NCBI GenBank assembly: GCA_025058535.1
Contig: JANXEL010000076.1
Span: forward strand, 1-32,079
Length of the DNA: 32,079 bases
Direction of reading: 5' to 3'
From: Ignisphaera sp.
GTDB taxonomy: Archaea > Thermoproteota > Thermoprotei_A > Sulfolobales > Ignisphaeraceae
A model generated the notes under the pieces. The model was not told the origin of the DNA. It did not search any database and saw only the letters and a list, made by a program, of their open reading frames with translations. The position numbers were made by a program, and so were the translations under genes. Shown here piece after piece: positions 24,626 to 31,760 of the stretch (position 1 is the first letter of the stretch; every line of letters starts with the position of its first letter).

Positions 24626-25354
24626 TTACACTCCATATTTAAGAATGATATCCTGCTTCTCTAATCTACCTCTAATCGCAGGATCGTCTGTGGCAATGCC
24701 GTCAACCCCATAGCTCTTCATTTTCAAAGCTATCGATACATCATTTATAGTCCAAGTATATATCTTTAATCTCTTACTGTGAGCCTCCCTTATAACATTT
24801 GGTGTAACCAGGTTATATCTGGGTAGAATTGCCATAGCTTTCAACTTAACTGCTTTGTCTATCGGCAAGGGTCTCATGTATGTTAATAGCCCTATCTCCA
24901 CAGATCTATCCAGATCCTTTATTCTCTTCAAGTATTCGTAGTTAAATGAAATGACCAGTGAATGGTCCATCACATCGTAACTTTTTAGCATTCTAACTAT
25001 ATACCCTTCATCATGCAACTCTTTAATCTCCATAAATACAACTACTCTGCGCCCTACTTCGCTCAAGACCTCATCAAGTGTTGGAATGCGCTCCCTTCCC
25101 ATAACCATTACCCCTCTAATTTCGCTTAATGTGAGTTCCCTTACCCTTCTATCCATACCTGCAACCCTCTTCAAATCCTCGTCGTGTACCACTATAGGTA
25201 TGCCATCGTTTGTAAACCTGACATCGAATTCAATAGCATCGCAGCCCATATCAATAGCTCTTCTAAATGCTGCCAACGTGTTCTCAGGCTCGTAAGCTGA
25301 AGCCCCTCTGTGAGCTACTAAGAGAAATCTTTGCCTCCATGACTCACTGCTCAT
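24626..25354 (-). CDS. glpQ/ugpQ: Glycerophosphodiester phosphodiesterase
   Basis: A cytosolic GDPD-family TIM barrel of 242 residues that hydrolyses glycerophosphodiesters to glycerol phosphate and an alcohol. Seen: VAHRGASAYEPENTLAAFRRAID (catalytic HRG..PENT), IEFDVRFTNDGIPIVVHDE (metal Glu/Asp and catalytic His), RIPTLDEVL, VFMEIKE, and C-terminal TWTINDVSIALKMKSYGVDGIATDDP. No signal peptide, as in UgpQ. In this organism the substrate could come from ether-lipid headgroups. It follows the unknown helical protein by 11 nt and is probably co-transcribed. Confidence 0.95.
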   Translation of the reverse strand: MSSESWRQRFLLVAHRGASAYEPENTLAAFRRAIDMGCDAIEFDVRFTNDGIPIVVHDEDLKRVAGMDRRVRELTLSEIRGVMVMGRERIPTLDEVLSEVGRRVVVFMEIKELHDEGYIVRMLKSYDVMDHSLVISFNYEYLKRIKDLDRSVEIGLLTYMRPLPIDKAVKLKAMAILPRYNLVTPNVIREAHSKRLKIYTWTINDVSIALKMKSYGVDGIATDDPAIRGRLEKQDIILKYGV

Positions 25355-25365
25355 ACTTTCCCATC

Positions 25366-26196
25366 CTACACTTTCCTAAGGACAGACTTTGTAGAGAGTT
25401 CCTGATAGATCTGGTATATATCTGATTTTGATGGATCTGCCCCCATATCCACTAGATCCGTATAGATTTTTCTGGCAAAGGTTTCAAGCTCTACACACGG
25501 CTCTGTACATACAGTTGTAGAATGGAGGTGCCTGGCTATAGTGAGGGCCACGAGGGCTATTGCTGCAAGGTCTGCCGCATCTAGATTACCTTCAGCAAAT
25601 CTCATCTCAATTAATTCCAGTGACTGAAGTAGAAGTGGCTCCCTCTGGATCTCTGGTATGTCATTTAGAGTCCTGACTATCAGTCGTATGTATGTTTCAC
25701 TGTTAGCATGTGTTGGTGGAAGAAGATTGGGGTCATACAAGCAGAGCGTTCGAATCCTTCGAATGGGTTCATTTATATGTTGCTCACTCTCAATTAATGT
25801 GATAACTTCATTAATAAAATTGAGAATCCTTACAATATCCATTAATTTTTGCTGTTCAATCATACACCTCCTAAATATAACGCCTATATCCTCACCGCGC
25901 TTAGATGGCAATAAGTTGAGCATTCTCTTCAGCAATTCTATCTCTGATCTCTCAGCTTGCGCCAAAAATTGGGCTAAGCGTCTTTGTATATAGACTACAT
26001 CGCTGTATCCAAGAATGTTCCTCTTTATCATGTCTACAGCCCAAATACTTCCTGCTAGAACTAGACCGCTGTAGGGCTTTGTGAGCAAATCTATTCTATT
26101 AATAATATCATCAGGCAGCAGCATCTGCACTCTATAGCATTTATGGAGCTTCAGTAGATTCTCTATGAGCTCATTATATGAGGTTATACTACTCAT
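25366..26196 (-). CDS. Helical hypothetical protein
   Basis: Not recognised. It has 276 residues, predicted almost wholly alpha-helical and soluble, with long amphipathic stretches (VVYIQRRLAQFLAQAERSE, LMDIVRILNFINEVITLIE, DAADLAAIALVALTIARHL). Several Cys occur (positions near 19, 110, 152 and a TVCTEPCVEL pair late), with no metal-site pattern I can name. No transmembrane segment or coiled coil is clear. The gene is 11 nt upstream of the glycerophosphodiesterase on the same strand, so the two are likely one transcript, which is the only functional hint. Confidence 0.75.
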   Translation of the reverse strand: MSSITSYNELIENLLKLHKCYRVQMLLPDDIINRIDLLTKPYSGLVLAGSIWAVDMIKRNILGYSDVVYIQRRLAQFLAQAERSEIELLKRMLNLLPSKRGEDIGVIFRRCMIEQQKLMDIVRILNFINEVITLIESEQHINEPIRRIRTLCLYDPNLLPPTHANSETYIRLIVRTLNDIPEIQREPLLLQSLELIEMRFAEGNLDAADLAAIALVALTIARHLHSTTVCTEPCVELETFARKIYTDLVDMGADPSKSDIYQIYQELSTKSVLRKV

Positions 26197-26305
26197 CTAT
26201 AGTCACTATCTCTACCGTAAGATATTAATTAAACCAGAATAAAAATATTTTAATCTATCACTATACACCTTCACAAATCAGCAAAAATTTTCTTAGGCCT
26301 GAGAT

Positions 26306-26539
26306 CTAGTGCTCAACAACTATAAGTGTCGTGGTGCTCTTTATATGTGGAAATTTTCTAACTTTTGTTATAACAGCACTTCTAAGAGCGTCAAAAGTCT
26401 CAGCTTCAACAACAACAACAACGTCATAAATTCCATAGACTACGTGAACCTCCTTAACCTCTGGTATCTGCATTAATGCCTTTGCCACCTCTTCCTCCAT
26501 ACCTACATCAGTGTTTATAAGTACTATAGCCCTGGGCAT
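26306..26539 (-). CDS. Stand-alone Lrp/AsnC ligand-binding (RAM) domain protein
   Basis: A 77-residue protein consisting only of the effector-binding RAM domain of Lrp/AsnC regulators, with no helix-turn-helix. Seen: AIVLINTDVGMEEEVAKALMQIPEVKEVHVVYGIYDVVVVVEA, then the usual VRKFPHIKSTTTLIVVE. Such proteins form rings of dimers and may bind amino acids or modulate full-length Lrp partners. ATG 26539 is chosen because a TATA box (26559-26568) sits 26-27 nt upstream, giving a leaderless mRNA; an earlier start at 26572 would lie upstream of that TSS. Confidence 0.92.
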   Translation of the reverse strand: MPRAIVLINTDVGMEEEVAKALMQIPEVKEVHVVYGIYDVVVVVEAETFDALRSAVITKVRKFPHIKSTTTLIVVEH

Positions 26540-26552
26540 ACCTGTAGCCCCC

Positions 26553-26580
26553 GTAATATATTTATAAAGCAATTTATAAA
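26553..26580. promoter_or_regulatory. Overlapping divergent promoters (RAM protein / miniprotein)
   Basis: The segment holds ATATATTTATAAAG (26556-26569) followed by ATTTATAAA. A box centred near 26565 predicts the leaderless start 26539 on the minus strand, and one centred near 26561 predicts the leaderless start 26588 on the plus strand. The two pre-initiation complexes would compete for the same DNA. Confidence 0.5.
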
Positions 26581-26587
26581 AACGTTT

Positions 26588-26767
26588 ATGAGAAGCCGCC
26601 TTATAGAGACGGTGGGTGTAGATCTTTTGATCTCAGAAAGCGGTCCTACAGAGTACGACAGGTCGCACATCTTGAAATACTGTAGGGAGAGGTGTATTGA
26701 TGAAGGCTACTACGGTAGAGCATTAAATGATTGTATAGAAGAGTGCATAAAAAGTGCAACTCGATAG
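26588..26767 (+). CDS. 59-residue miniprotein with twin CX3C motif
   Basis: A small gene of 59 codons. It encodes a protein whose C-terminal half holds Cys32, Cys36, Cys49 and Cys53: CX3C, 12 residues, CX3C, on two predicted helices (ILKYCRERCIDEGYY and ALNDCIEECIKS). That pattern suits a helical hairpin clamped by two disulfides or a metal site. ATG 26588 lies about 27 nt after a TATA box, i.e. a leaderless transcript, which supports it being expressed. It is divergent from the RAM-domain gene and ends 12 nt before the convergent yjbQ stop, filling the gap neatly. Family and function unknown. Confidence 0.65.
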   Translation: MRSRLIETVGVDLLISESGPTEYDRSHILKYCRERCIDEGYYGRALNDCIEECIKSATR

Positions 26768-26779
26768 TGAAGTGCGCAT

Positions 26780-27202
26780 TCACGATATAGAGCCTAGAAC
26801 CATAACTACCACATTTCTATAGGGTCTTGGCCCATCCATTTCCACAAAAAATATGTTCTGCCATGTACCCCTTACTAGTCTCCAACCGATAACTGGAAAT
26901 ACCCTTTCACTACTGATTACTGCCGAACCTATATGTGCGTGTGCATTATCATCTATTCTATTATGCTTCCATTCTCTATCCGATTCAGTAAATTCCCTGA
27001 CAAATGTCGTTATATCATCTAAGAGTCCTGCCTCATTTTCATTAGCTATTATAGCCCCAGTAGCATGAGGAGCAAAAACTACGCATATACCATCCTTAAT
27101 ACCACTTCTCTCAACAATCTTCTCAACATCCTTAGTTATGTCTATTAGCTGGAATTGCCTCACTGTGGATAATGTTAGTACCTCATGATATACCTTAAAC
27201 AT
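26780..27202 (-). CDS. yjbQ: YjbQ/UPF0047 family protein
   Basis: A 140-residue UPF0047/TIGR00149 protein, sometimes named secondary thiamine-phosphate synthase from complementation of thiE in bacteria; its normal role is unsure. Seen: QLIDITKDVEKIVERSGIKDGICVVFAPHATGAIIANENE, DDNAHAHIGSAVIS, RLVRGTWQNIFFVEMDGPR. The His residues of PHATGA and NAHAHI form the putative metal site. The start ATG has AGGTATG upstream. A palindrome (27221-27231) sits between its likely TATA box and start. Confidence 0.93.
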   Translation of the reverse strand: MFKVYHEVLTLSTVRQFQLIDITKDVEKIVERSGIKDGICVVFAPHATGAIIANENEAGLLDDITTFVREFTESDREWKHNRIDDNAHAHIGSAVISSERVFPVIGWRLVRGTWQNIFFVEMDGPRPYRNVVVMVLGSIS

Positions 27203-27220
27203 ACTTCATACCTAAGTGAT

Positions 27221-27231
27221 GCAGTGACTGC
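27221..27231. promoter_or_regulatory. Palindrome in the yjbQ promoter
   Basis: GCAGT-G-ACTGC is nested inside a wider GATGCA (27219) and TGCATC (27241) pair. The likely TATA (CTAAAATG near 27233-27241, minus strand) lies directly upstream, so a bound protein would cover the start site. Confidence 0.3.
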
Positions 27232-27402
27232 TACATTTTAGTGCATCTTAGTTTATCAATATTATCAAGCATGCTGCAGCTGCACCGTTCCACGGTTTCT
27301 CCATAGATTTGAGCGTATAGAGAGGATGAAGAGGAATAGCGTTCGTAAAAACATCTTGAGTTGAATCGTAAGCCAGCTTTTCCGATCACCACAATAGAGA
27401 TT

Positions 27403-27789
27403 CTAGCTGGATGCCGTAGCTCTCGATTTAAGGGTGTTATACACCGTATCCTTAAGCCCCACTTTAATTAAGAGTCTTTCAAGTCTGTAGAGCTGTTCGT
27501 GTGCAACATCAATCTTTTTGGCCATCTGAGCTATTGGTATTCCATTTGTTCTCGCATAGAGTAGATATATTAGTGTTCTGACACTATGTGGATGTCTCAG
27601 CGATGATGATATTGCGCTATCGAATACGAGCCAATCTATTATATCAATGTTGTTTTTAGTCCATTCAGCTATCTCCTGCGGTAGTTCAAAGCTGTGTTCA
27701 AGTCTCTTCCTAAACACTACTTTACTGCCAGCCACATCAAGCTTCCTTTTTCTTCTCCTTCTCTTTTCAAATAGTATTTCTGCACTCAT
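27403..27789 (-). CDS. Basic protein with helix-turn-helix-like C-terminus
   Basis: Not recognised with certainty. It has 128 residues. The first 30 are strongly basic (KRRRRKRKLD then KVVFRKRLEH), as in nucleic-acid-binding tails. The middle reads PQEIAEWTKNNIDIIDWLVFDSAISSSLRHPHSVRTLIYLLYA, and the end (GIPIAQMAKKIDVAHEQLYRLERLLIKVGLKDTVY) has the spacing of a winged helix-turn-helix: PIAQMAKKIDVAHEQLYRLERLL. A DNA-binding regulator is the best guess. ATG 27789 has AAGGTGTT before it. It is divergent from the DUF61 gene. Confidence 0.7.
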   Translation of the reverse strand: MSAEILFEKRRRRKRKLDVAGSKVVFRKRLEHSFELPQEIAEWTKNNIDIIDWLVFDSAISSSLRHPHSVRTLIYLLYARTNGIPIAQMAKKIDVAHEQLYRLERLLIKVGLKDTVYNTLKSRATASS

Positions 27790-27951
27790 TTTAACACCTT
27801 CAACTCTTACTAAGTATAGTAGACATTACATAGAAGCTAATAAGTTTATCGCTTCTAAAATCTCTTATAAAGCTCTATAAACACATGAATGTAGTATGAT
27901 CATTCAAGTTAATAAATATTTTAGGCAGGTATATAGCATACGTGTAGCTCT

Positions 27952-28425
27952 ATGAGCTCCCAAGAAGAGTCTATTATAAAGGGATTAATTGTTAGTGAGT
28001 TAAGAATAGTAAATAAGCACCTTCCTAGGGAGAGATTATCGCTCCACAAGCTAATTAATATGGATATACCACATGTCGTTCTGAGAGATGGAACTGTGCA
28101 TTTCTTTAGAAAAACCGAGCTGAAGATGTTGTGTAACTATATAGAGAAGGATGAATGGGACAGGCTCTTACTACCAATAATAATCATTATTAGACCGGAT
28201 ATAGATAACGGTGTAGCATTTGTAGAAGATGCGCTAGCAGTCAAGGTGATCTCCAGAATCCTCGGAATACCCGTACCGTCAGAAAACATGAAGAGATTTA
28301 CCCTGCACAAACCTTACTTATCAATCCTTAGATCGCAGTTTGATACGATATTTCAGTATGCAATATCTATAGAGCTTGAAAAGGACGGTGGTGAACTACC
28401 AATTGATCAGCATGGATTGATGTGA
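27952..28425 (+). CDS. UPF0216 / DUF61 family protein
   Basis: A 157-residue archaeal DUF61 protein. Seen: ELRIVNKHLPRERLSLHKLINMDIPHVVLRDGTVHFFRKTELKML, then RLLLPIIIIIRPDIDNGVAFVEDALAVKVISRILG, which follow the family pattern of a conserved LPR..L..L, a DG..H.. strand turn and the LPI core. Function unknown. A TATA box (AATAAATATTTTAGG, 27910-27924) at near-leaderless distance and no SD suggest leaderless translation. A small unknown gene starts 1 nt after its stop. Confidence 0.87.
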   Translation: MSSQEESIIKGLIVSELRIVNKHLPRERLSLHKLINMDIPHVVLRDGTVHFFRKTELKMLCNYIEKDEWDRLLLPIIIIIRPDIDNGVAFVEDALAVKVISRILGIPVPSENMKRFTLHKPYLSILRSQFDTIFQYAISIELEKDGGELPIDQHGLM

Positions 28426-28426
28426 T

Positions 28427-28732
28427 ATGCTCGTGAAGAATCTCCCTGAACCTGAAGCCGCGGCCATGGATGTACTGCTAGTCGTGGATAGCAATGTTTT
28501 TAACATATACTGCGACGCTGATGAAGTGCTGGAATGTGAGGAAGAGAGGTGCGCCATTGAACTATACAATAGCTGTGTAGAATCATTTATAAGAGGTAGC
28601 ATCATTGAGGTTAAACACATAGGGTATATAAAGAGCGGTAAGATGATTGTGTACAGCATTGATGGAAGGAGAGTATGTCTTTATGTCTGCAGAAGAGGAA
28701 TTGATGTTGCTTCAATATGCAAACTACTATAA
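28427..28732 (+). CDS. Small Cys-containing hypothetical protein
   Basis: Not recognised. It has 101 residues (88 from ATG 28466). Seven Cys are spread along it (YCDADEVLECEEERCAIELYNSCVESF and VCLYVCRRGIDVASICKLL), mixed with strands, suggesting disulfide or metal stabilisation. No membrane segment. Start ATG 28427 lies 1 nt after the DUF61 stop, so translation is coupled and the two proteins probably act together. It converges with the diphthamide ligase gene, leaving 8 nt. Confidence 0.7.
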   Translation: MLVKNLPEPEAAAMDVLLVVDSNVFNIYCDADEVLECEEERCAIELYNSCVESFIRGSIIEVKHIGYIKSGKMIVYSIDGRRVCLYVCRRGIDVASICKLL

Positions 28733-28740
28733 CCACCAAT

Positions 28741-29427
28741 TTAACACTCATATACGTTCTCAGCTACGATATAGCCCTCATAATCAGATAAAATGTGCTT
28801 TCTACCATCAATGCATATTCTTCCTCTAAATAGTGGTGCATACACAACAAAACTCTCTGCTTCACCACCCTCAAAAACTGGGTCGAATCCATACACCATA
28901 GCTCTCCTCAATATTACTTGTGCATCTTGCTCAGTAACAACTCTTCCAAGGATATCCATTGGAATCCCCCAGCTAGTTATTGATGTTATTACGAACTCTA
29001 TACCGTTCCTAATAAGCTCTACAAGATAGCTCCTTCTATCTTTTCCCCATAGAGGCGTATACAGCTTTACTCCCAACTCTTCAGCGATATCCAGAAACAG
29101 CATTCTCTGAGAGTCGCTTCCAACAATTCCTAGAATCATGTAGTCAAACTCATGATTATCGGCGAGTGTTTCCAAGGCCTTCCTTACACCACGTTCTTCC
29201 TCCAATCTATCCTTAGCATTTATTTTAACAAAGACGTGTTTAAATCCCATCAATTTAGCTTGAATGTGTGTATGCTCGACAAATGGTCTATGAAGATACC
29301 ATGGATGTGACAACTCCGGTGAGAACGTTAGAAGTAGCACTATTTTGAAATTCTGCAGTACCGCCAAGTGGAGAGCGTAGGTACTGTCCTTACCACCGCT
29401 AAAGATGGCTACGGCTCTGTATACCAT
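28741..29427 (-). CDS. dph6: Diphthine--ammonia ligase (Dph6-type PP-loop ATPase)
   Basis: It performs the last step of diphthamide formation on elongation factor 2: ATP-dependent amidation of diphthine. Seen: the PP-loop AIFSGGKDSTYALHLA (SGGKDS at 10-15), MILGIVGSDSQRMLFLDIAEELGVKLYTPLWGKDR, and FEGGEAESFVVYAPLF, the family's EGGE signature. At 228 residues it has the size of the MJ0570 archaeal form. It is a single gene converging on the small Cys protein. Confidence 0.93.
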   Translation of the reverse strand: MVYRAVAIFSGGKDSTYALHLAVLQNFKIVLLLTFSPELSHPWYLHRPFVEHTHIQAKLMGFKHVFVKINAKDRLEEERGVRKALETLADNHEFDYMILGIVGSDSQRMLFLDIAEELGVKLYTPLWGKDRRSYLVELIRNGIEFVITSITSWGIPMDILGRVVTEQDAQVILRRAMVYGFDPVFEGGEAESFVVYAPLFRGRICIDGRKHILSDYEGYIVAENVYEC

Positions 29428-29723
29428 AGGTTCTCGATCTATGTATTATGAAATAAGAGTTAAATAGCTAATCCAAACCACCATAAATAGGAGGATTTGT
29501 GGTGCTCCAATGGTTTAGTTGAACCATCGCTAGCCTGAAATGATGTAGAGTGTGTATGAGCATCAATACTGTGATGTTGGTCGCTTGTCAGCATTAGGGC
29601 ATCAACAATCGGATAACGCTGCCCCTTCCAAATCTTTTTGTTCATCACCCGCTTTGCACGCCTTGATATAACAGATACTCAGTGAGATGCTCATTTAATG
29701 TTGAAAGCTGTCTCCCTGCAAAA

Positions 29724-30119
29724 TTATTTATGGAAGGTGTACTTAATGCACCTCCCTATATCCTCTATGGAGATTGCTGTATGAAGTATCGATAGCGCAA
29801 GCATTACTCCATCTAATGTAAGCATGTAAAGGAGCAGTACAACTATCGTGAGTATTTGGGGGAATAGTGCTGTTAAGAGATATTTTTCCTTTCTATCCGT
29901 ATTAATAATGAACCCTACGTATAACCCTTTTACCACAAACCTGTATCCAATTCCAAACATGTTTATGGCCACAAAGTGTAGGAGTTCATGCAGAATACCT
30001 ATTAGTGCAAGCAATGCAAGTATGGTGACATAGATCTGACCACTGATATTCAGGAAGCTTGACAGCATCCAAGATACAGTGAATCCTAGTATGATGTAGG
30101 CAGCGTTTTTTAGTTTCAC
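29724..30119 (-). CDS. Membrane zincin-like protein (DUF3267 type, HELLH)
   Basis: A 131-residue membrane protein with about four hydrophobic segments. The second carries HELLH (HExxH, in IGILHELLHFVAI), and the last segment has LHTAISIEDIGRC, where the Asp could be the third metal ligand, as in site-2-protease-like and DUF3267 proteins. A small intramembrane metalloprotease is therefore likely, substrate unknown. GTG 30119 is chosen because GGTGAGG precedes it; GTG 30137 is the longer alternative. Flanked by a gap of almost 300 nt downstream and carS upstream on the same strand. Confidence 0.75.
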   Translation of the reverse strand: MKLKNAAYIILGFTVSWMLSSFLNISGQIYVTILALLALIGILHELLHFVAINMFGIGYRFVVKGLYVGFIINTDRKEKYLLTALFPQILTIVVLLLYMLTLDGVMLALSILHTAISIEDIGRCIKYTFHK

Positions 30120-30258
30120 TAACCCCTCACCCTGCACAACTTTAATTCTATTAGATAGTTAGATAATATAGCTAAACAGTAGAAAGAGTAGGTGACCGTT
30201 ACATTCAGTGTTATTGTAGGACCGTAAGTATAACTATAAAACTTTCGGAGAAGTAATG

Positions 30259-30786
30259 TTACCATGGAACGTCTTTTAGCTTTAAAAGATATGCAATGCG
30301 ATTTGTTACGACATGTAGTGCAAGTGTTACTATGAGCACGTATATGCGTTCAAGAATTGATAGTTTTAAGTAGTCTAATAGCTGTGCAATGGCTATGGCA
30401 GTTATTATGAAGAGCAGCTGGTCTAGTATGGGCAAGGGTTTTCCAGGCTCTATACCTAGTCTACGCTTTATAAATGCACCTATGAGATCTCCTACCAATG
30501 CTCCAAAGCTAAGTGTAGCTCCTCTATACAAATAGATCTCATCTCCAGCTAAGGTGTATTGTATGTAACCTGTAAGTATCCCAGTTAGAAGACCGGCAAA
30601 AAACCCCTCCCAGCTCTTGTTATCACCAAAAACCCTCTTACCATCAAAAAGACGTCTGCCAAAGTCAATGGAGTGTCTGCTTAAGCCCAGCAAACTCAGA
30701 ATTTTTGCAACTACTACAGGTGTTCCATTCGCTATATAAGCAGGTAGTATAATCCATATGGGATTTAATACAGTGTTTAAATCCAT
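30259..30786 (-). CDS. carS: CDP-archaeol synthase
   Basis: An integral membrane enzyme that activates unsaturated archaetidic acid (digeranylgeranylglyceryl phosphate) with CTP to give CDP-archaeol, the branch point of archaeal phospholipid synthesis. It has 175 residues and about five membrane segments, as in the DUF46/CarS family. Seen: PAYIANGTPVV, IDFGRRLFDGKRVFGDNKSWEGFFAGLLTG (the CTP/metal motif), GALVGDLIGAFIKRRLGIEPGKPLPILDQLLF. ATG 30786 has GGTGAG 6 nt upstream. It is divergent from porG and probably shares a TATA element with it. Confidence 0.95.
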   Translation of the reverse strand: MDLNTVLNPIWIILPAYIANGTPVVVAKILSLLGLSRHSIDFGRRLFDGKRVFGDNKSWEGFFAGLLTGILTGYIQYTLAGDEIYLYRGATLSFGALVGDLIGAFIKRRLGIEPGKPLPILDQLLFIITAIAIAQLLDYLKLSILERIYVLIVTLALHVVTNRIAYLLKLKDVPW

Positions 30787-30823
30787 ATATATCTCACCCT
30801 TTTGAAATTATCTACTCGAAATG

Positions 30824-30833
30824 CTTTTTAAAG
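30824..30833. promoter_or_regulatory. Palindromic bidirectional TATA element (carS / porG)
   Basis: CTTTTTAAAG is nearly self-complementary. On each strand a TSS about 27 nt away falls just before an SD (GGTGAG at 30866 on plus; GGGTGAG before carS on minus), so one box can serve both genes. Confidence 0.5.
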
Positions 30834-30875
30834 GTATTAATAATGTATGCTAATACAGATTTTAGGTGAGCTTGC

Positions 30876-31436
30876 ATGGATATGAAGCGTAATCGCATTG
30901 AAATAAGGTGGCATGGGCGCGGTGGACAGGGAACTGTGACGGCATCAGTAGTGCTTGCTGAAGCCGCTATATACCAGGGTAAATACGCACAGGCTTATCC
31001 AGAATTTGGTGCCGAGAGGAGAGGTGCACCTGTGAGGGCATACACAAGAATCTCTGAGGAACCTATATATTCAAGAACTCCTGTACTGAACCCCGATGTC
31101 GTAGTCGTCCTTGACCCTAGTCTCAATAAGAGCCTATACATGGATGGGCTCAAAAGCAACGGTATAGTTATAGTTAACAGCGGAAAGAATCTAGATAGTA
31201 TTAGAAGCGATCTTGGGGGTGGTGTAAGGGTGGCGAGAATAGATGCAACTAAAATAGCTCTTGAAATCCTCAAAGCACCTTTTGTCAACATGGCTATGCT
31301 TGGAGCTGTAGCGAGAGTAGTACCCATTGTTGATATGAAGTATATAGAGGAGGTTGTGAAAGAAAGCTTCAGACCCAGAATTGCAGAAGCAAATATACAG
31401 GCTATGAGGAGAGCGTTTCAGGAGGTGGAGTTTTAG
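30876..31436 (+). CDS. porG: 2-Oxoacid (pyruvate):ferredoxin oxidoreductase, gamma subunit
   Basis: The 186-residue gamma chain of the four-subunit archaeal POR/VOR type enzyme, which oxidises a 2-oxoacid to its acyl-CoA and reduces ferredoxin. Seen: RIEIRWHGRGGQGTVTASVVLAEAA, GKYAQAYPEFGAERRGAPVRAYTRIS, VVVLDPSL, and APFVNMAMLGAVARVV. Substrate (pyruvate or branched-chain) cannot be told from this subunit. The start ATG 30876 has GGTGAG 5 nt upstream. First gene of a porG-porD-porA run with no gap to porD. Confidence 0.94.
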   Translation: MDMKRNRIEIRWHGRGGQGTVTASVVLAEAAIYQGKYAQAYPEFGAERRGAPVRAYTRISEEPIYSRTPVLNPDVVVVLDPSLNKSLYMDGLKSNGIVIVNSGKNLDSIRSDLGGGVRVARIDATKIALEILKAPFVNMAMLGAVARVVPIVDMKYIEEVVKESFRPRIAEANIQAMRRAFQEVEF

Positions 31437-31760
31437 ATGAGCAGAAAACCTCTACCAGGCTGGAAATCACTATCACTAGGAGGAAGCATAGTCGAGCCTG
31501 GTAATAGTGTTCAGAGACCTACCGGTGATTGGAGGGTCTATAAACCTATTATAAATCAGGAGAAGTGTGTGCGCTGCCTCCTATGCTGGGTCTACTGTCC
31601 AGACATGTCTATATATATAATTGATAAGCCGTATAGAACGTCTATGGGAAGGGAGTGGAAGTTTAGCGTTGAAGTGGATTACAACTTCTGTAAAGGCTGC
31701 GGCATATGTGTTGAAGAGTGCCCTGTAAAGGCTATAGACTTTATTGAAGAGGTGAAGTAG
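31437..31760 (+). CDS. porD: 2-Oxoacid:ferredoxin oxidoreductase, delta (ferredoxin) subunit
   Basis: A 107-residue subunit with two [4Fe-4S] motifs, CVRCLLCWVYCP and CKGCGICVEECP, which carry electrons from the thiamine-diphosphate centre to external ferredoxin. The N-terminal KPLPGWKSLSLGGSIVEPGNS and TGDWRVYKPIINQEKC are typical of POR delta. It starts at the base after the porG stop and ends immediately before the porA start, so the subunits are translationally coupled. Confidence 0.96.
   Translation: MSRKPLPGWKSLSLGGSIVEPGNSVQRPTGDWRVYKPIINQEKCVRCLLCWVYCPDMSIYIIDKPYRTSMGREWKFSVEVDYNFCKGCGICVEECPVKAIDFIEEVK

Noticed and set aside
27264-27353. 29-codon hydrophobic minus-strand frame in the gap downstream of the HTH-like gene
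   Set aside because: No promoter or SD, no conservation evidence.
29460-29648. 62-codon minus-strand frame, His/Ser-rich, in the 296-nt gap 29428-29723
   Set aside because: No SD at proper distance, no family recognised, odd composition. It could be a decayed gene or chance; the gap also has an ATGGTT/AACCAT dyad near 29512 but nothing else I can name.
29640-29700. Box C-like GTGATGA and box D-like CTGA on the minus strand, possible C/D sRNA
   Set aside because: Spacing between the boxes does not give guide regions of normal length (one too long, one too short).
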